DNA of 37,979 nucleotides, from positions 1 through 37,979 of the forward strand of contig JAGMCN010000059.1 in the NCBI GenBank assembly GCA_023129235.1, in the 5' to 3' direction. A program made the position numbers and the translations under genes. The stretch comes from Caldifarciminota bacterium (GTDB lineage Bacteria > Hydrothermota > UBA3073 > JACQXS01). The notes under the pieces were generated by a model. It worked only from the letters and a program-made list of their open reading frames with translations. It did no database searches and was not told the DNA's origin. This document shows, in pieces, positions 30,589-37,979 of the stretch; position 1 is the first letter of the stretch; each line of letters opens with the position of its first letter.

Positions 30589-30613
30589 ATCATACTTTCC
30601 AAATACTTGTCAA
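30584..30613 (-). promoter_or_regulatory. Promoter before the co-chaperonin gene
   Basis: Minus-strand TTGACA (30613-30608), an 18-nt spacer and TATGCT (30589-30584). It overlaps the end of the preceding gene, and its -10 box overlaps the first ATG (30588), so the second ATG at 30576 may be the true, near-leaderless start. Confidence 0.5.
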
Positions 30614-31380
30614 GTCCTATTTCTAAATAAGATCTTTTTTCCATCTTGAAGCCAATAATTTCCATTTATCTCTATTTTCTTTCCGTCCCATGTATAGTGG
30701 ATAGAAAGTTTAGGAAACATCTTCTGCAAGAAGATAGTCTTTACTCTAATCGGAGCCATTCCCATCCCAAAGTGAATAAGGAAGATTTCTTTAGGTGGGT
30801 TTCTAAGATTAGATATTTTCTTCAGAAGTTCATAGACACTTCCTTGACAATGACCATATCCTTTGTGATCAATAGGTCTTCTCATGGCAGCGGCACCTAG
30901 AAATAAAACATCGACGCCTGAGAGAATTTGAGGCATCAATGGAACTATACAATAATCTGGAAGCCAAACCATTTCTTTCTTATTCCAAAAAAACTTAAAG
31001 CCATACGTAAGAGTTGTTGATGAATGTAAAACAGGAAAAGGCCGGACCGAAAGCCCGTCTAATGGAGACTTACCTTTGATGAGCCGAAAGTTAACTTTAG
31101 AATTCTTTCTTTCGAGCTTTGGTATAAACGTTGCCGAAGGGACAAGAACTTCAGTACTTGATGGACATGTTGCAAATTGTTCAACATGATCATAGTGTAT
31201 ATGGGTTATTAAAAGATAATCTAATTTTGAACCCTCGAATCTATTTCCTATATCAATCTGAAGTAATTTCTTGTCCCATGAAATTTGGCAACTAGTATAC
31301 TTCTTTGCTAATCTAGATCTCCATTCCTTGGGAATAAACCCCATCGTTCCTATAATCTTTATAGACAGACCTTCAGTCAT
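30610..31380 (-). CDS. Metallo-beta-lactamase-fold hydrolase
   Basis: 256 aa. The metal-binding motif H60-x-H62-x-D64-H65 (THIHYDH) is followed by LHSSTT, WLPDYC and FLIHFGMG, which supply the later metal ligands. The plan resembles RNase Z-like or cyclic-phosphodiesterase-like MBL proteins. A phage one may process RNA or hydrolyse a nucleotide signal used by host defences; both are inference. A perfect palindrome stands directly before its ATG. Confidence 0.82.
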   Translation of the reverse strand: MTEGLSIKIIGTMGFIPKEWRSRLAKKYTSCQISWDKKLLQIDIGNRFEGSKLDYLLITHIHYDHVEQFATCPSSTEVLVPSATFIPKLERKNSKVNFRLIKGKSPLDGLSVRPFPVLHSSTTLTYGFKFFWNKKEMVWLPDYCIVPLMPQILSGVDVLFLGAAAMRRPIDHKGYGHCQGSVYELLKKISNLRNPPKEIFLIHFGMGMAPIRVKTIFLQKMFPKLSIHYTWDGKKIEINGNYWLQDGKKILFRNRT

Positions 31381-31394
31381 GGAAGTTAACTTCC
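31381..31394. promoter_or_regulatory. GGAAGTTAACTTCC palindrome at a start codon
   Basis: A perfect 14-nt palindrome directly before the ATG at 31380, starting in the TAG stop of the holin-like gene. Same arrangement as at 26308-26321. Confidence 0.6.
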
Positions 31395-31690
31395 TATTTT
31401 GGAACCTTTGGAACTGCGATTTTCTTTCTAATAGGTTCTAATATCGTTTGAACGATAGTTTTATAGACTAAGAAACTGGCTCCTAATCCATATGCTAAAT
31501 ACTCTCCAAAAGTCTTCCAATCTACAGCTAGATCATCTGTATTCCAGATATAAAGAAAGACCACAATTATCACTATGATAAGAGCTACTAATCTTTTTCG
31601 ATCTTTATTAACACTCAAAGAAGGAAAAACTTTGAAGATCTCAGTAATTATCGAAGATATTAAACCTATGATAAATGCTGGTACCAACAT
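31394..31690 (-). CDS. Holin-like membrane protein, 98 aa
   Basis: Three hydrophobic segments (about 2-18, 33-50 and 63-80), short loops and a basic C-terminus (EPIRKKIAVPKVPK) fit a class I holin, which forms the membrane lesion at lysis. No endolysin is visible in the window. A related role is likely for the coiled-coil membrane protein at 33440-33763. Confidence 0.6.
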   Translation of the reverse strand: MLVPAFIIGLISSIITEIFKVFPSLSVNKDRKRLVALIIVIIVVFLYIWNTDDLAVDWKTFGEYLAYGLGASFLVYKTIVQTILEPIRKKIAVPKVPK

Positions 31691-31718
31691 GAGTTTAGGC
31701 GTATTTAATTATTTAAGC

Positions 31719-31730
31719 TCGACCTTTGTT
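31719..31730 (-). promoter_or_regulatory. AATAAAGGTCGA motif variant, copy 5 of 6
   Basis: Minus-strand AACAAAGGTCGA followed by GCTTA, 28 nt before the ATG at 31690. Confidence 0.4.
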
Positions 31731-31748
31731 TAACGAACTAGCAACCCA

Positions 31749-31800
31749 AAAGTAACCTACATTGATATAGGTTCAACCGAACTTATATTTTGGTTACCTT
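31749..31800 (-). terminator. Long hairpin after the virion gene
   Basis: A nested stem: AAGGTAACC/GGTTACTTT (9 bp with one G-U on the minus strand) encloses ATATA/TATAT and a GTTC-GGTT-GAAC tip. It lies just after the stop at 31806 and is followed by TTTT only briefly, so it is a weak terminator or an RNA-processing or stability element. Confidence 0.5.
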
Positions 31801-31805
31801 GGGGT

Positions 31806-33401
31806 CTAGATTCCATATAACAAAACGTAGAGCGTAAACGCGGCAGTCTGACTTGCAGATAAAGAAACAGTTAAGGTCCCATCTCCCGCCATTGGAAATA
31901 GGAAAACTTCGCCTGCTCCAGGACCTATAACATGAGTTGAGTTCTTCGCTTTGTTACCAGAATCATAAAGTTCAGCCCCAATACCATCTTGAATTTCAAT
32001 CTTAGCAGTATCTGCGCCACCTTCTAGATCAGGAATCATAAAAATAATTCTTTGAACATTCATGTTAAATCCTCTCATCAGTGTTGAAATACTAGTATGT
32101 CCAGCTGGGATCTCAATAGAATATTTATATCTGGCAACGGGCTTTCTTAAACTTTCAGTTCTTAAATCAAGAGTTTCTAATACTGCTTCTGGTAATGGAT
32201 AATACTTTAGATCTGTAAATCCAGCAATGGCTTCAGCGGTAAAGGATGAACTAGATGAACTACTGCAAGATGAACATGAACAGGAGCTAGAGCTGCTAAA
32301 AGACGAGGAAGAACTTGATGATGAGCAAGAAGAGGAACTACAACTACAAGATGAGCAGCTTGAAGAACAGGAACTACTGAATGATGAACTTGAGCAAGAT
32401 GAACAACTGCTGGAAAAACAGGAACTTGAAGAGCTGCAGCTTGAGCAACTAGAGCTTGAACAGCTTGAAGATGAACAGGATGAATTTGAGCTAGAACTTG
32501 AACTCGAAGACGCATCACCATATTCCTCAAAGAGGAGATCTCTGGTAGTATCTTCGGTCCAGCTTGATCCTGCATTTGCTGAATAACATCTAGCACCACC
32601 CGCATAAGTAGGAGAAGAAGCATCTGCTCGCCAGAGGCCTCGATTATCCAAATCAGCATTCGTGCTTACAACAATTGCATACTTGACTCCAGCATCTAGA
32701 AATGAGCCTGCGCCTAAAGTAATATCATACCATCCTACTCCACTTATCTCATTCAGATTCATAGTTCCAGAACATAAAGCTAGTCCTGTTGGAAGATTTA
32801 CATCTGTAGCATAAACTCCTACAGTTAACGTATTTGAGCCACTTCCCTCTCTATTTAGGTATAAGTTCACACACTTAACTACATGTGAGATAGAAGGAGT
32901 GAATGTCTGTGATTCCCATTCATTTCCGTAAAAACTAACATTATTATCATCTCCTGAAGTATAGTACTCAAATCTTGTTTCTCCTACGCAATAAGCTGAT
33001 GAACTTGAGCTCGAGCTGAAACTACTAGAGCAGCTGGAGCTACTAAAGCTAGAACTACAAGAGCTACTAAACGAAGAGCTACTACAACTGCTTGAGAAGG
33101 AGGATGAACAAGAACTACTAAATGAGCTTGAGCATGAGCTGCTACTAAAGGAACTTGAACAAGATGAACTACTACTAAAGGAGCTTGAACTAGAACTGAA
33201 ACTTGAGCTACACGAAGAGCAACTAGAACTACTTGAAGATCCAATGAAATATCTTGGAATTGACAGATTATGCTTTTGAAACCACCAACACAAATGAATG
33301 GGTTTCCAGGTTTCTAATGCATATCTAAATCTTACAAAGATCTTTGAAGATGAGTCTCTTTGATCAGAGTTACCGGTTTTCATATGCTTTACTGTGGGCA
33401 T
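31806..33401 (-). CDS. Modular virion protein with Ser/Cys/Phe-rich linkers (fibre-like)
   Basis: 531 aa from the ATG at 33401; a longer frame to 33503 lacks an upstream ATG that fits. Residues about 20-54 (WKPIHLCWWFQKHNLSIPRY) match the N-terminus of the protein at 34147-36471, a probable anchor. Then about 80 residues of Ser with Cys and Phe roughly every four positions, a beta-rich domain of about 150 aa, a second Ser/Cys linker and a C-terminal beta-rich tip. The beta domain is a paralogue of the one in the protein at 36474. Probably a surface fibre or decoration protein. Confidence 0.75.
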   Translation of the reverse strand: MPTVKHMKTGNSDQRDSSSKIFVRFRYALETWKPIHLCWWFQKHNLSIPRYFIGSSSSSSCSSCSSSFSSSSSSFSSSSSCSSSFSSSSCSSSFSSSCSSSFSSSCSSSSFSSSCSSSFSSSSCSSSFSSSSSSSAYCVGETRFEYYTSGDDNNVSFYGNEWESQTFTPSISHVVKCVNLYLNREGSGSNTLTVGVYATDVNLPTGLALCSGTMNLNEISGVGWYDITLGAGSFLDAGVKYAIVVSTNADLDNRGLWRADASSPTYAGGARCYSANAGSSWTEDTTRDLLFEEYGDASSSSSSSSNSSCSSSSCSSSSCSSCSSSSSCFSSSCSSCSSSSFSSSCSSSCSSCSCSSSSCSSSSSSSSFSSSSSCSCSSCSSSSSSSFTAEAIAGFTDLKYYPLPEAVLETLDLRTESLRKPVARYKYSIEIPAGHTSISTLMRGFNMNVQRIIFMIPDLEGGADTAKIEIQDGIGAELYDSGNKAKNSTHVIGPGAGEVFLFPMAGDGTLTVSLSASQTAAFTLYVLLYGI

Positions 33402-33428
33402 GGTTAATAAATTAATAATTAATTGGAT

Positions 33429-33440
33429 TCGACCTTTATT
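33429..33440 (-). promoter_or_regulatory. AATAAAGGTCGA motif, copy 6 of 6
   Basis: A perfect minus-strand AATAAAGGTCGA, 27 nt before the ATG at 33401, just past the stop of the XhlA-like gene. Confidence 0.45.
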
Positions 33441-33763
33441 TATAACAATTTGGTTAAGAGAGAAGAAACTATCGCAGTTACAATAACTGCCATAAAACCC
33501 CAAAGAAGTTTGGATTTTATACCTTCAATCTTCTTATCAGTATTTTCTATCTTCTTAACCATCTTATTTTCAATTTCTTTAAGACTATGTGGGATTCCAT
33601 TAAAGACCTGATGTCTAATAACTCCCAACTCATTTTTAATCCATTGCCTTTCCGCTTTTTCCTCAGCGCGGAAAGCCTTCAAATCTGATACATCCGCTTC
33701 TAACTTTTCAATCTTTCGGTTTTGATCCCTATCTTTATTTGATTTTGAATTAGAATTATTCAT
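33440..33763 (-). CDS. XhlA-like coiled-coil membrane protein (possible holin partner)
   Basis: 107 aa. A charged coiled coil fills about residues 15-85 (KIEKLEADVSDLKAFRAEEK), followed by one membrane segment at the C-terminus (about 87-105, LLWGFMAVIVTAIVSSLL). The same plan is found in XhlA-type haemolysin/lysis proteins. It stands between virion genes and near a holin-like gene. Confidence 0.6.
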   Translation of the reverse strand: MNNSNSKSNKDRDQNRKIEKLEADVSDLKAFRAEEKAERQWIKNELGVIRHQVFNGIPHSLKEIENKMVKKIENTDKKIEGIKSKLLWGFMAVIVTAIVSSLLTKLL

Positions 33764-33770
33764 TTTAAAA

Positions 33771-34142
33771 TTAGGAGCTGCTACATGATGAACTACAGGA
33801 TGAAAAACTAGAACTACTAGAAGAGGAGCTCGAACTTGAAAATTCGCCCTTCCATGAAGTTCTTACGACTTTAAACTTTCTTCGTAATTTAACGCTATAT
33901 CCACTAACTGATCCACCAAATATTAAAAGATAATCTCCCTCTGAAGTTGGTGTCCAGAAGAAGTAAAATATACCTGTTGCCTTTTTGGAAGGGATTCCTG
34001 AAGTAACCACATTTCCCCGAATATCTAAGATAACATAGGTAGGATTTACCGGATCTTTTTTAAAAGATTGCATGTCTCTATAGTAACATTCGAAATATGC
34101 TGTATTGTCTTTTTGAAAAGTTTTAGTTAAATCTCTAGACAT
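33771..34142 (-). CDS. Small virion protein with a Ser/Cys-rich tail
   Basis: 123 aa. An immunoglobulin-like beta-sandwich (YVILDIRGNVVTSGIPSKK; FFWTPTSEGDYLLIFGG) occupies about residues 10-95, followed by a 24-residue Ser/Cys/Phe tail of the same kind as the linkers of its neighbours. The tail may join it to them in the virion. Confidence 0.65.
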   Translation of the reverse strand: MSRDLTKTFQKDNTAYFECYYRDMQSFKKDPVNPTYVILDIRGNVVTSGIPSKKATGIFYFFWTPTSEGDYLLIFGGSVSGYSVKLRRKFKVVRTSWKGEFSSSSSSSSSSSFSSCSSSCSSS

Positions 34143-34146
34143 AATT

Positions 34147-36471
34147 TTAAAATGTCCAATCTAATGGAAAACCTCTTATGAAATCTCCTAAGACTAGAGA
34201 AGATGAACTGCATGCTGATGAACTACTTGAATTAGAAGAACTGGAGCTACTTGAACTTAAAGAGCTAGAGCAAGAACTACAGCTGGAAAATGATGAGCTA
34301 CATGAAGAACAACTGCTTGAGCTAGAAGAGCTAGAACAACTGCTGCAAGAACTACTACTTGAACAAGAAGAGCTAGAAGAGGACCAAGGTGCCCAACACA
34401 TTGTTACATCGTCAGCTAGATTTACTATACTTGAACTAGACGAACTACTAAAAGATGAAGAATGTGAACTTGAGGAGCAGCTAGAGTGACTCGAAGAGAG
34501 AGAAGAACTACAAGAAGAGCTACTGTAAGAACTTGACGAACTTGAAAAACTACTACTGGAAGAACAAGAACTACTACTACTGCTACTAATATCTTCCCAA
34601 CATGCATCACAGCTCTCATAAGTTCCATCAACTATATGACTAATAGGATCCAAAGTATCTTCTTTCCATTGATAACATTGACCATTGACTGCAATTACAG
34701 CAGCTGTATTATAATCAACTACAATATCACCATTCCATTCCTCAACTTCTAATTCCGAAACAGCGTCTTCTATTGGGCAAGCATAACCAATATCTCCACC
34801 ACCAGCGAAATGAATTCCAATAACTTTATAAGAACCTGCAATCATTAAGGCTCCGCCTGAATCTCCGCCCTTACTAACATCTCCATGCTCAGACTGATAT
34901 TCAATTTGATTGGTAAACCAAGCTTGATGACCAGGAGCTGTACAATAAGTTATATTAAGACTTAGATTTTGATCTGAAACATAAGAATCTTGAGGAAGAG
35001 AACCTGTAGTTCTACTCTTTCGATAAACCTGAGTTGAAACTTCATAATCAGCTTTTGAACCAAAGGTAAATGGCCCTTCATCAAGTCCAAGAATCGATGG
35101 GCTTGTTTCATTTGGAGATGCAAGTGAAACAATTCCTACATCACAAGTATTCGTGCCTCCTGCTCCAAACTGTAAAGCTATACATCTTTTTACAGTTCCA
35201 CAAACATCAGCAGGATCTGAACCGCCGTCATTAGGAGAAGGCTGTAAGAAATCATCTCCTTCAGGACTCAAATTACCACACCAAGGTTCTTCAAAAGCAG
35301 GATCATACTTACGACCACAGCAATGATTGCAAGTTAAAAGAACTATTTCATTATCTGTGGAATCCTTAACAGCTATTCCTATCGTACAAGCTCCCTGAGT
35401 TTTTCGAATTCCAGAGACTCCTCCTTGAATCGGTCTCCATTTTTGATTATAAGGAGCCACACCACCTTCTGCAAATATCTTAGGAACTATTATTACATCA
35501 GTAATAACTCCATCTGGCAAAATCTTAGGAATCCTATCTTTCTTTTTTAATTTATTTAAGGAAAGTTTTTGTTTCACTCCTATAACTACACAGGGCTCCC
35601 CAGTACTTTTTCCATTCTTAATTTTAATTCCAGCTTTAGCACTAATAACATTGAGTTTTCCCATAAACATTTCATAAGGCATTTCATTTGCATCAAATGA
35701 TTCTAGACTGTTATAAACATGACCTCTTGGCCCTACGAAAAGCGATCTTTTTCTTAATTCTGATAGACTCTCAACCTGTTCTTTAGGAAATCCTGCACAG
35801 TATTCATAACGAGTATGAATATTACTTGCCGAGGAAGAACTAGAACAGGAGGAAGTACTAGTACTACTAGAGGATGAACCTTCATAATAAACTTTAACTT
35901 CAACATGATCTATATATACAGTATCTGCCTCTGTCGAAGTCTTAAATCTTACTTTAAAATTAGCATTATCAAAGTCAGAGGATATCGCTTCAGGATACCA
36001 TTTGTCTGAAGTTCCTGCTGGTCTAGTTAAGGTTGTATCAGTATCTCCTACAAAAGACCACCATCCTGATCCTTCTTCAGTAGCCCACATGCCTGGAGGA
36101 ATTCCAGAATAACTCTGGAACCACATATCAACAAGCATATGAGATTCTGCCTCTGGATGATGACCATGCCCTTCGATTCTAACTTGTACACCAGTTATTA
36201 ATTGTCCAGCTGGAATTCCGAAATCAAAATTATAATAGTCTTGTTCTAAAGAAGTTCCTGTAGCAGTTGCATATTGGTTATTACTAGTATATGCATTAGC
36301 CGGAGTAGTCCAGTCATTATCAAGCTTTCCAGTTGCGGTCGGAGATTTCCAACCTGTATCTCCTGGGTTACCAACAAAGTATCTTGGGATTCTAAATTCA
36401 TGAATCTCAAACCACTTACACCAGTGAAGTGGCTTCCAAGATCTTATAAATTGTCTTAATCTTTTAAACAT
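34147..36471 (-). CDS. Virion protein with a trypsin-like serine protease domain
   Basis: 774 aa. The N-terminal anchor (SWKPLHWCKWFEIHEFRIPR, 11-30) matches the 31806 protein. A beta domain (about 40-200), a short Ser linker, then a protease-like domain about 270-575: H383 in LLTCNHCCG, D444 in NTCDVGIVSL and S538 in GGDSGGALM, the chymotrypsin triad order. Long Ser/Cys linkers (629-681, 697-758) frame a SIVNLADDVTMCW module shared with the 36474 protein. The protease may process itself, another virion protein or host surface protein. The triad is seen; activity is inferred. Confidence 0.85.
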   Translation of the reverse strand: MFKRLRQFIRSWKPLHWCKWFEIHEFRIPRYFVGNPGDTGWKSPTATGKLDNDWTTPANAYTSNNQYATATGTSLEQDYYNFDFGIPAGQLITGVQVRIEGHGHHPEAESHMLVDMWFQSYSGIPPGMWATEEGSGWWSFVGDTDTTLTRPAGTSDKWYPEAISSDFDNANFKVRFKTSTEADTVYIDHVEVKVYYEGSSSSSTSTSSCSSSSSASNIHTRYEYCAGFPKEQVESLSELRKRSLFVGPRGHVYNSLESFDANEMPYEMFMGKLNVISAKAGIKIKNGKSTGEPCVVIGVKQKLSLNKLKKKDRIPKILPDGVITDVIIVPKIFAEGGVAPYNQKWRPIQGGVSGIRKTQGACTIGIAVKDSTDNEIVLLTCNHCCGRKYDPAFEEPWCGNLSPEGDDFLQPSPNDGGSDPADVCGTVKRCIALQFGAGGTNTCDVGIVSLASPNETSPSILGLDEGPFTFGSKADYEVSTQVYRKSRTTGSLPQDSYVSDQNLSLNITYCTAPGHQAWFTNQIEYQSEHGDVSKGGDSGGALMIAGSYKVIGIHFAGGGDIGYACPIEDAVSELEVEEWNGDIVVDYNTAAVIAVNGQCYQWKEDTLDPISHIVDGTYESCDACWEDISSSSSSSCSSSSSFSSSSSSYSSSSCSSSLSSSHSSCSSSSHSSSFSSSSSSSIVNLADDVTMCWAPWSSSSSSCSSSSSCSSCSSSSSSSSCSSCSSSFSSCSSCSSSLSSSSSSSSNSSSSSACSSSSLVLGDFIRGFPLDWTF

Positions 36472-36473
36472 TT

Positions 36474-37979
36474 TTATTGACCTTTTAATCTTATCTGCCG
36501 ATAAGTTTTATTTAAATGCACTGTACCTGTAATCTTAAGAATCCAAGCTGGAAGAGCATCATCTTGACTAAATTCTATATCTGATTCTCGATAATAAATT
36601 ACCATTGAACCAACATCTAAATTTATAGTTATAATTGTACTTGAATCTAAAGCATTGAAATGATGTACTGGACCATTCGCTACTTCATTTAGAGACAATT
36701 GAATCTTACCCCATTCCGGATCTCCTACAATTGTAGGACTTCCGCCTGCTCCATCTGACCAAGTTGACCAGCCTTCAGCTGTATACCCAGGACCAGGATT
36801 TTGTTCACCCCAGGAAAGACACCAGGTATCAAGAAAAGTGGATCGACTTGAAGAACTACTTGAGCTTATTGATTCAGAACTTGAAGAAGAACAACTAGAA
36901 CTTATTGATTCTGAACTACTACTTGAGCTTTGACTTTGACTGCTTGAACAAGAACTAGATGAGCTACAGGATGAAAATTCATCCCAACAAGTTATTAGAT
37001 CGTCTATAATATTTACAATACTTGAACTTGATGAGCTACTAAAAGATAATGAACTACTAGATGAACTTGAATAAGATGAACAACTGCTTGAAATACTAGA
37101 ACTAAACGAACTAGAAGAACACGAACTAGAACTACTTGAAGAACTACTTTGACTTGAGGATGAACTAAAGCTAGATGATGAAAATGAGCTAGATGAAAAA
37201 CTTGATGAGCTTGAAGAAAAAGATGAAGAACAGGAACAAGACGAACAACTAGATGTAGAAGGATCTCCGTATTCCTCAAACATGAAATCTGGCTCTCTTG
37301 TAAACCAACTATCTGCTCCTACATTGTATCCTAAAGAGGTTCCGCCAGCATAAGTTGGACCGGTTTCATCTTCTCGCCACTGAATATTTTCAGGCCATGC
37401 TCCCGAAATTTTTGCAACTATCGCATATTGAGTAGAAGCTGTTAATGAAGTTCCGTTTCCTAAATTAATCTGATACCAAAGTCCTGGACTTATGTTTGTA
37501 ATATTATTTCCGTTTAAAGTTCCACTACATAAATCTCCACCAGTAGGTAAGCCAGCCGCTGTATTTCTGATGCTCACAGTCAAAGTACCTGGAGCTACGC
37601 TTCTAAAGATTTTCATTCGGACGCATTTAATAGTGTGACCTATTGAAGGAGTGAAAGTCTGTCCCCTCCAAGTTTGTTCATTAATACTATCAGCTACATC
37701 ATCTCCAGTATTATAAAATTCAAACATCGTCATTCTCATACAGGGACCTGAAGATGAACTTGAACAAGATGAACAACTACTGGAGAAACTAGAGGAAGAG
37801 CTACAACTACTACAACTGCTTGAGCTTGAAGAAGAAAATGATCCTTCATCTCCATATAAATCAAACATCCAATCTTCATCACCCTGAGCTAAGTCACCCC
37901 AGGTTCCTCCCGAATCATCTGAATCCAGTGCATTTCCTCTGGTATAACTTCCGGCTGTATTATCAAATCTCCATCGCCA
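36474..37979 (-). CDS. Modular virion protein with Ser/Cys linkers, 5' end outside the window
   Basis: The frame is open from 37979 for 501 codons, so the start lies beyond the right edge; an internal ATG at 37868 is probably not the start, since the 37 codons before it read WRWRFDNTAGSYTRGN...DWMFDLYGD, the end of a beta domain. A paralogue of the 31806 beta domain follows (FEFYNTGDDVADS to DFMFEEYGD), then long Ser/Cys linkers, a SIVNIIDDLITCW module, and a C-terminal domain. Probably a fibre or surface protein of the same set. Confidence 0.75.
   Translation of the reverse strand, partial: WRWRFDNTAGSYTRGNALDSDDSGGTWGDLAQGDEDWMFDLYGDEGSFSSSSSSSCSSCSSSSSFSSSCSSCSSSSSGPCMRMTMFEFYNTGDDVADSINEQTWRGQTFTPSIGHTIKCVRMKIFRSVAPGTLTVSIRNTAAGLPTGGDLCSGTLNGNNITNISPGLWYQINLGNGTSLTASTQYAIVAKISGAWPENIQWREDETGPTYAGGTSLGYNVGADSWFTREPDFMFEEYGDPSTSSCSSCSCSSSFSSSSSSFSSSSFSSSSFSSSSSQSSSSSSSSSCSSSSFSSSISSSCSSYSSSSSSSLSFSSSSSSSIVNIIDDLITCWDEFSSCSSSSSCSSSQSQSSSSSSESISSSCSSSSSESISSSSSSSRSTFLDTWCLSWGEQNPGPGYTAEGWSTWSDGAGGSPTIVGDPEWGKIQLSLNEVANGPVHHFNALDSSTIITINLDVGSMVIYYRESDIEFSQDDALPAWILKITGTVHLNKTYRQIRLKGQ

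Noticed and set aside
32227-32586. Plus-strand Glu/Leu-rich open frame
   Set aside because: It is the reverse complement of the Ser/Cys-rich linker (antisense of AGT/TCT/TGT codons). Similar frames occur opposite the other linkers.

Overview
This window is a stretch of a tailed double-stranded DNA phage (Caudoviricetes) or a prophage. Every gene I can support lies on the minus strand, so the genome reads from the right edge of the window to the left. Evidence for a phage: a large terminase with a packaging ATPase and a nuclease domain, a small-terminase candidate and the start of a portal-like gene at the left edge; virion fibre-like proteins and two holin candidates at the right edge; and a replication and recombination block of many small overlapping genes between them. 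The DNA is AT-rich. Some genes have clear Shine-Dalgarno sequences, many have only A-rich leaders, and three promoters match the bacterial housekeeping consensus. I cannot name the host from sequence alone.

Layout in transcription order (right to left). 37.98-31.4 kb: virion proteins built from beta-rich domains joined by long Ser/Cys/Phe linkers, one carrying a trypsin-like protease, plus two small holin-like membrane proteins. 31.4-25.3 kb: an MBL-fold hydrolase, a GroES-like co-chaperonin, a small helix-turn-helix-like protein, a Cas4/RecB-like nuclease, an SSB-like protein, an HNH nuclease, a Holliday-junction-resolvase-like nuclease and a winged-helix replication protein. 25.3-17.95 kb: small genes including a HAD phosphatase, many tiny zinc ribbons, a DnaB-like ATPase and a CHC2 zinc-finger primase fragment.

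17.95-15.0 kb: a gene-poor, heavily structured stretch. It has tRNA-like pieces, nested inverted repeats that look like non-coding RNA, four intrinsic terminators, very short ORFs and a three-copy leader element. 15.0-10.8 kb: small unknown genes and a radical SAM protein. 10.8-10.03 kb: a gene-free array of eight to nine different hairpins that share one flanking motif. 10.03-6.8 kb: a DUF2958 protein, a protein with a RAMP-like C-terminal motif, small zinc proteins and a MoxR-type AAA+ ATPase. 6.8-2.6 kb: a zinc-metallopeptidase/VWA protein that probably works with the ATPase, and coiled-coil proteins. 2.6-0 kb: the packaging genes.

The genes fall into packaging, a chaperone-like AAA+/VWA remodelling pair, replication/recombination, lysis and a modular virion surface. 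The least explained parts are the hairpin array (10.07-10.76 kb), the structured RNA region (15.0-17.9 kb) and the Ser/Cys-rich virion proteins.
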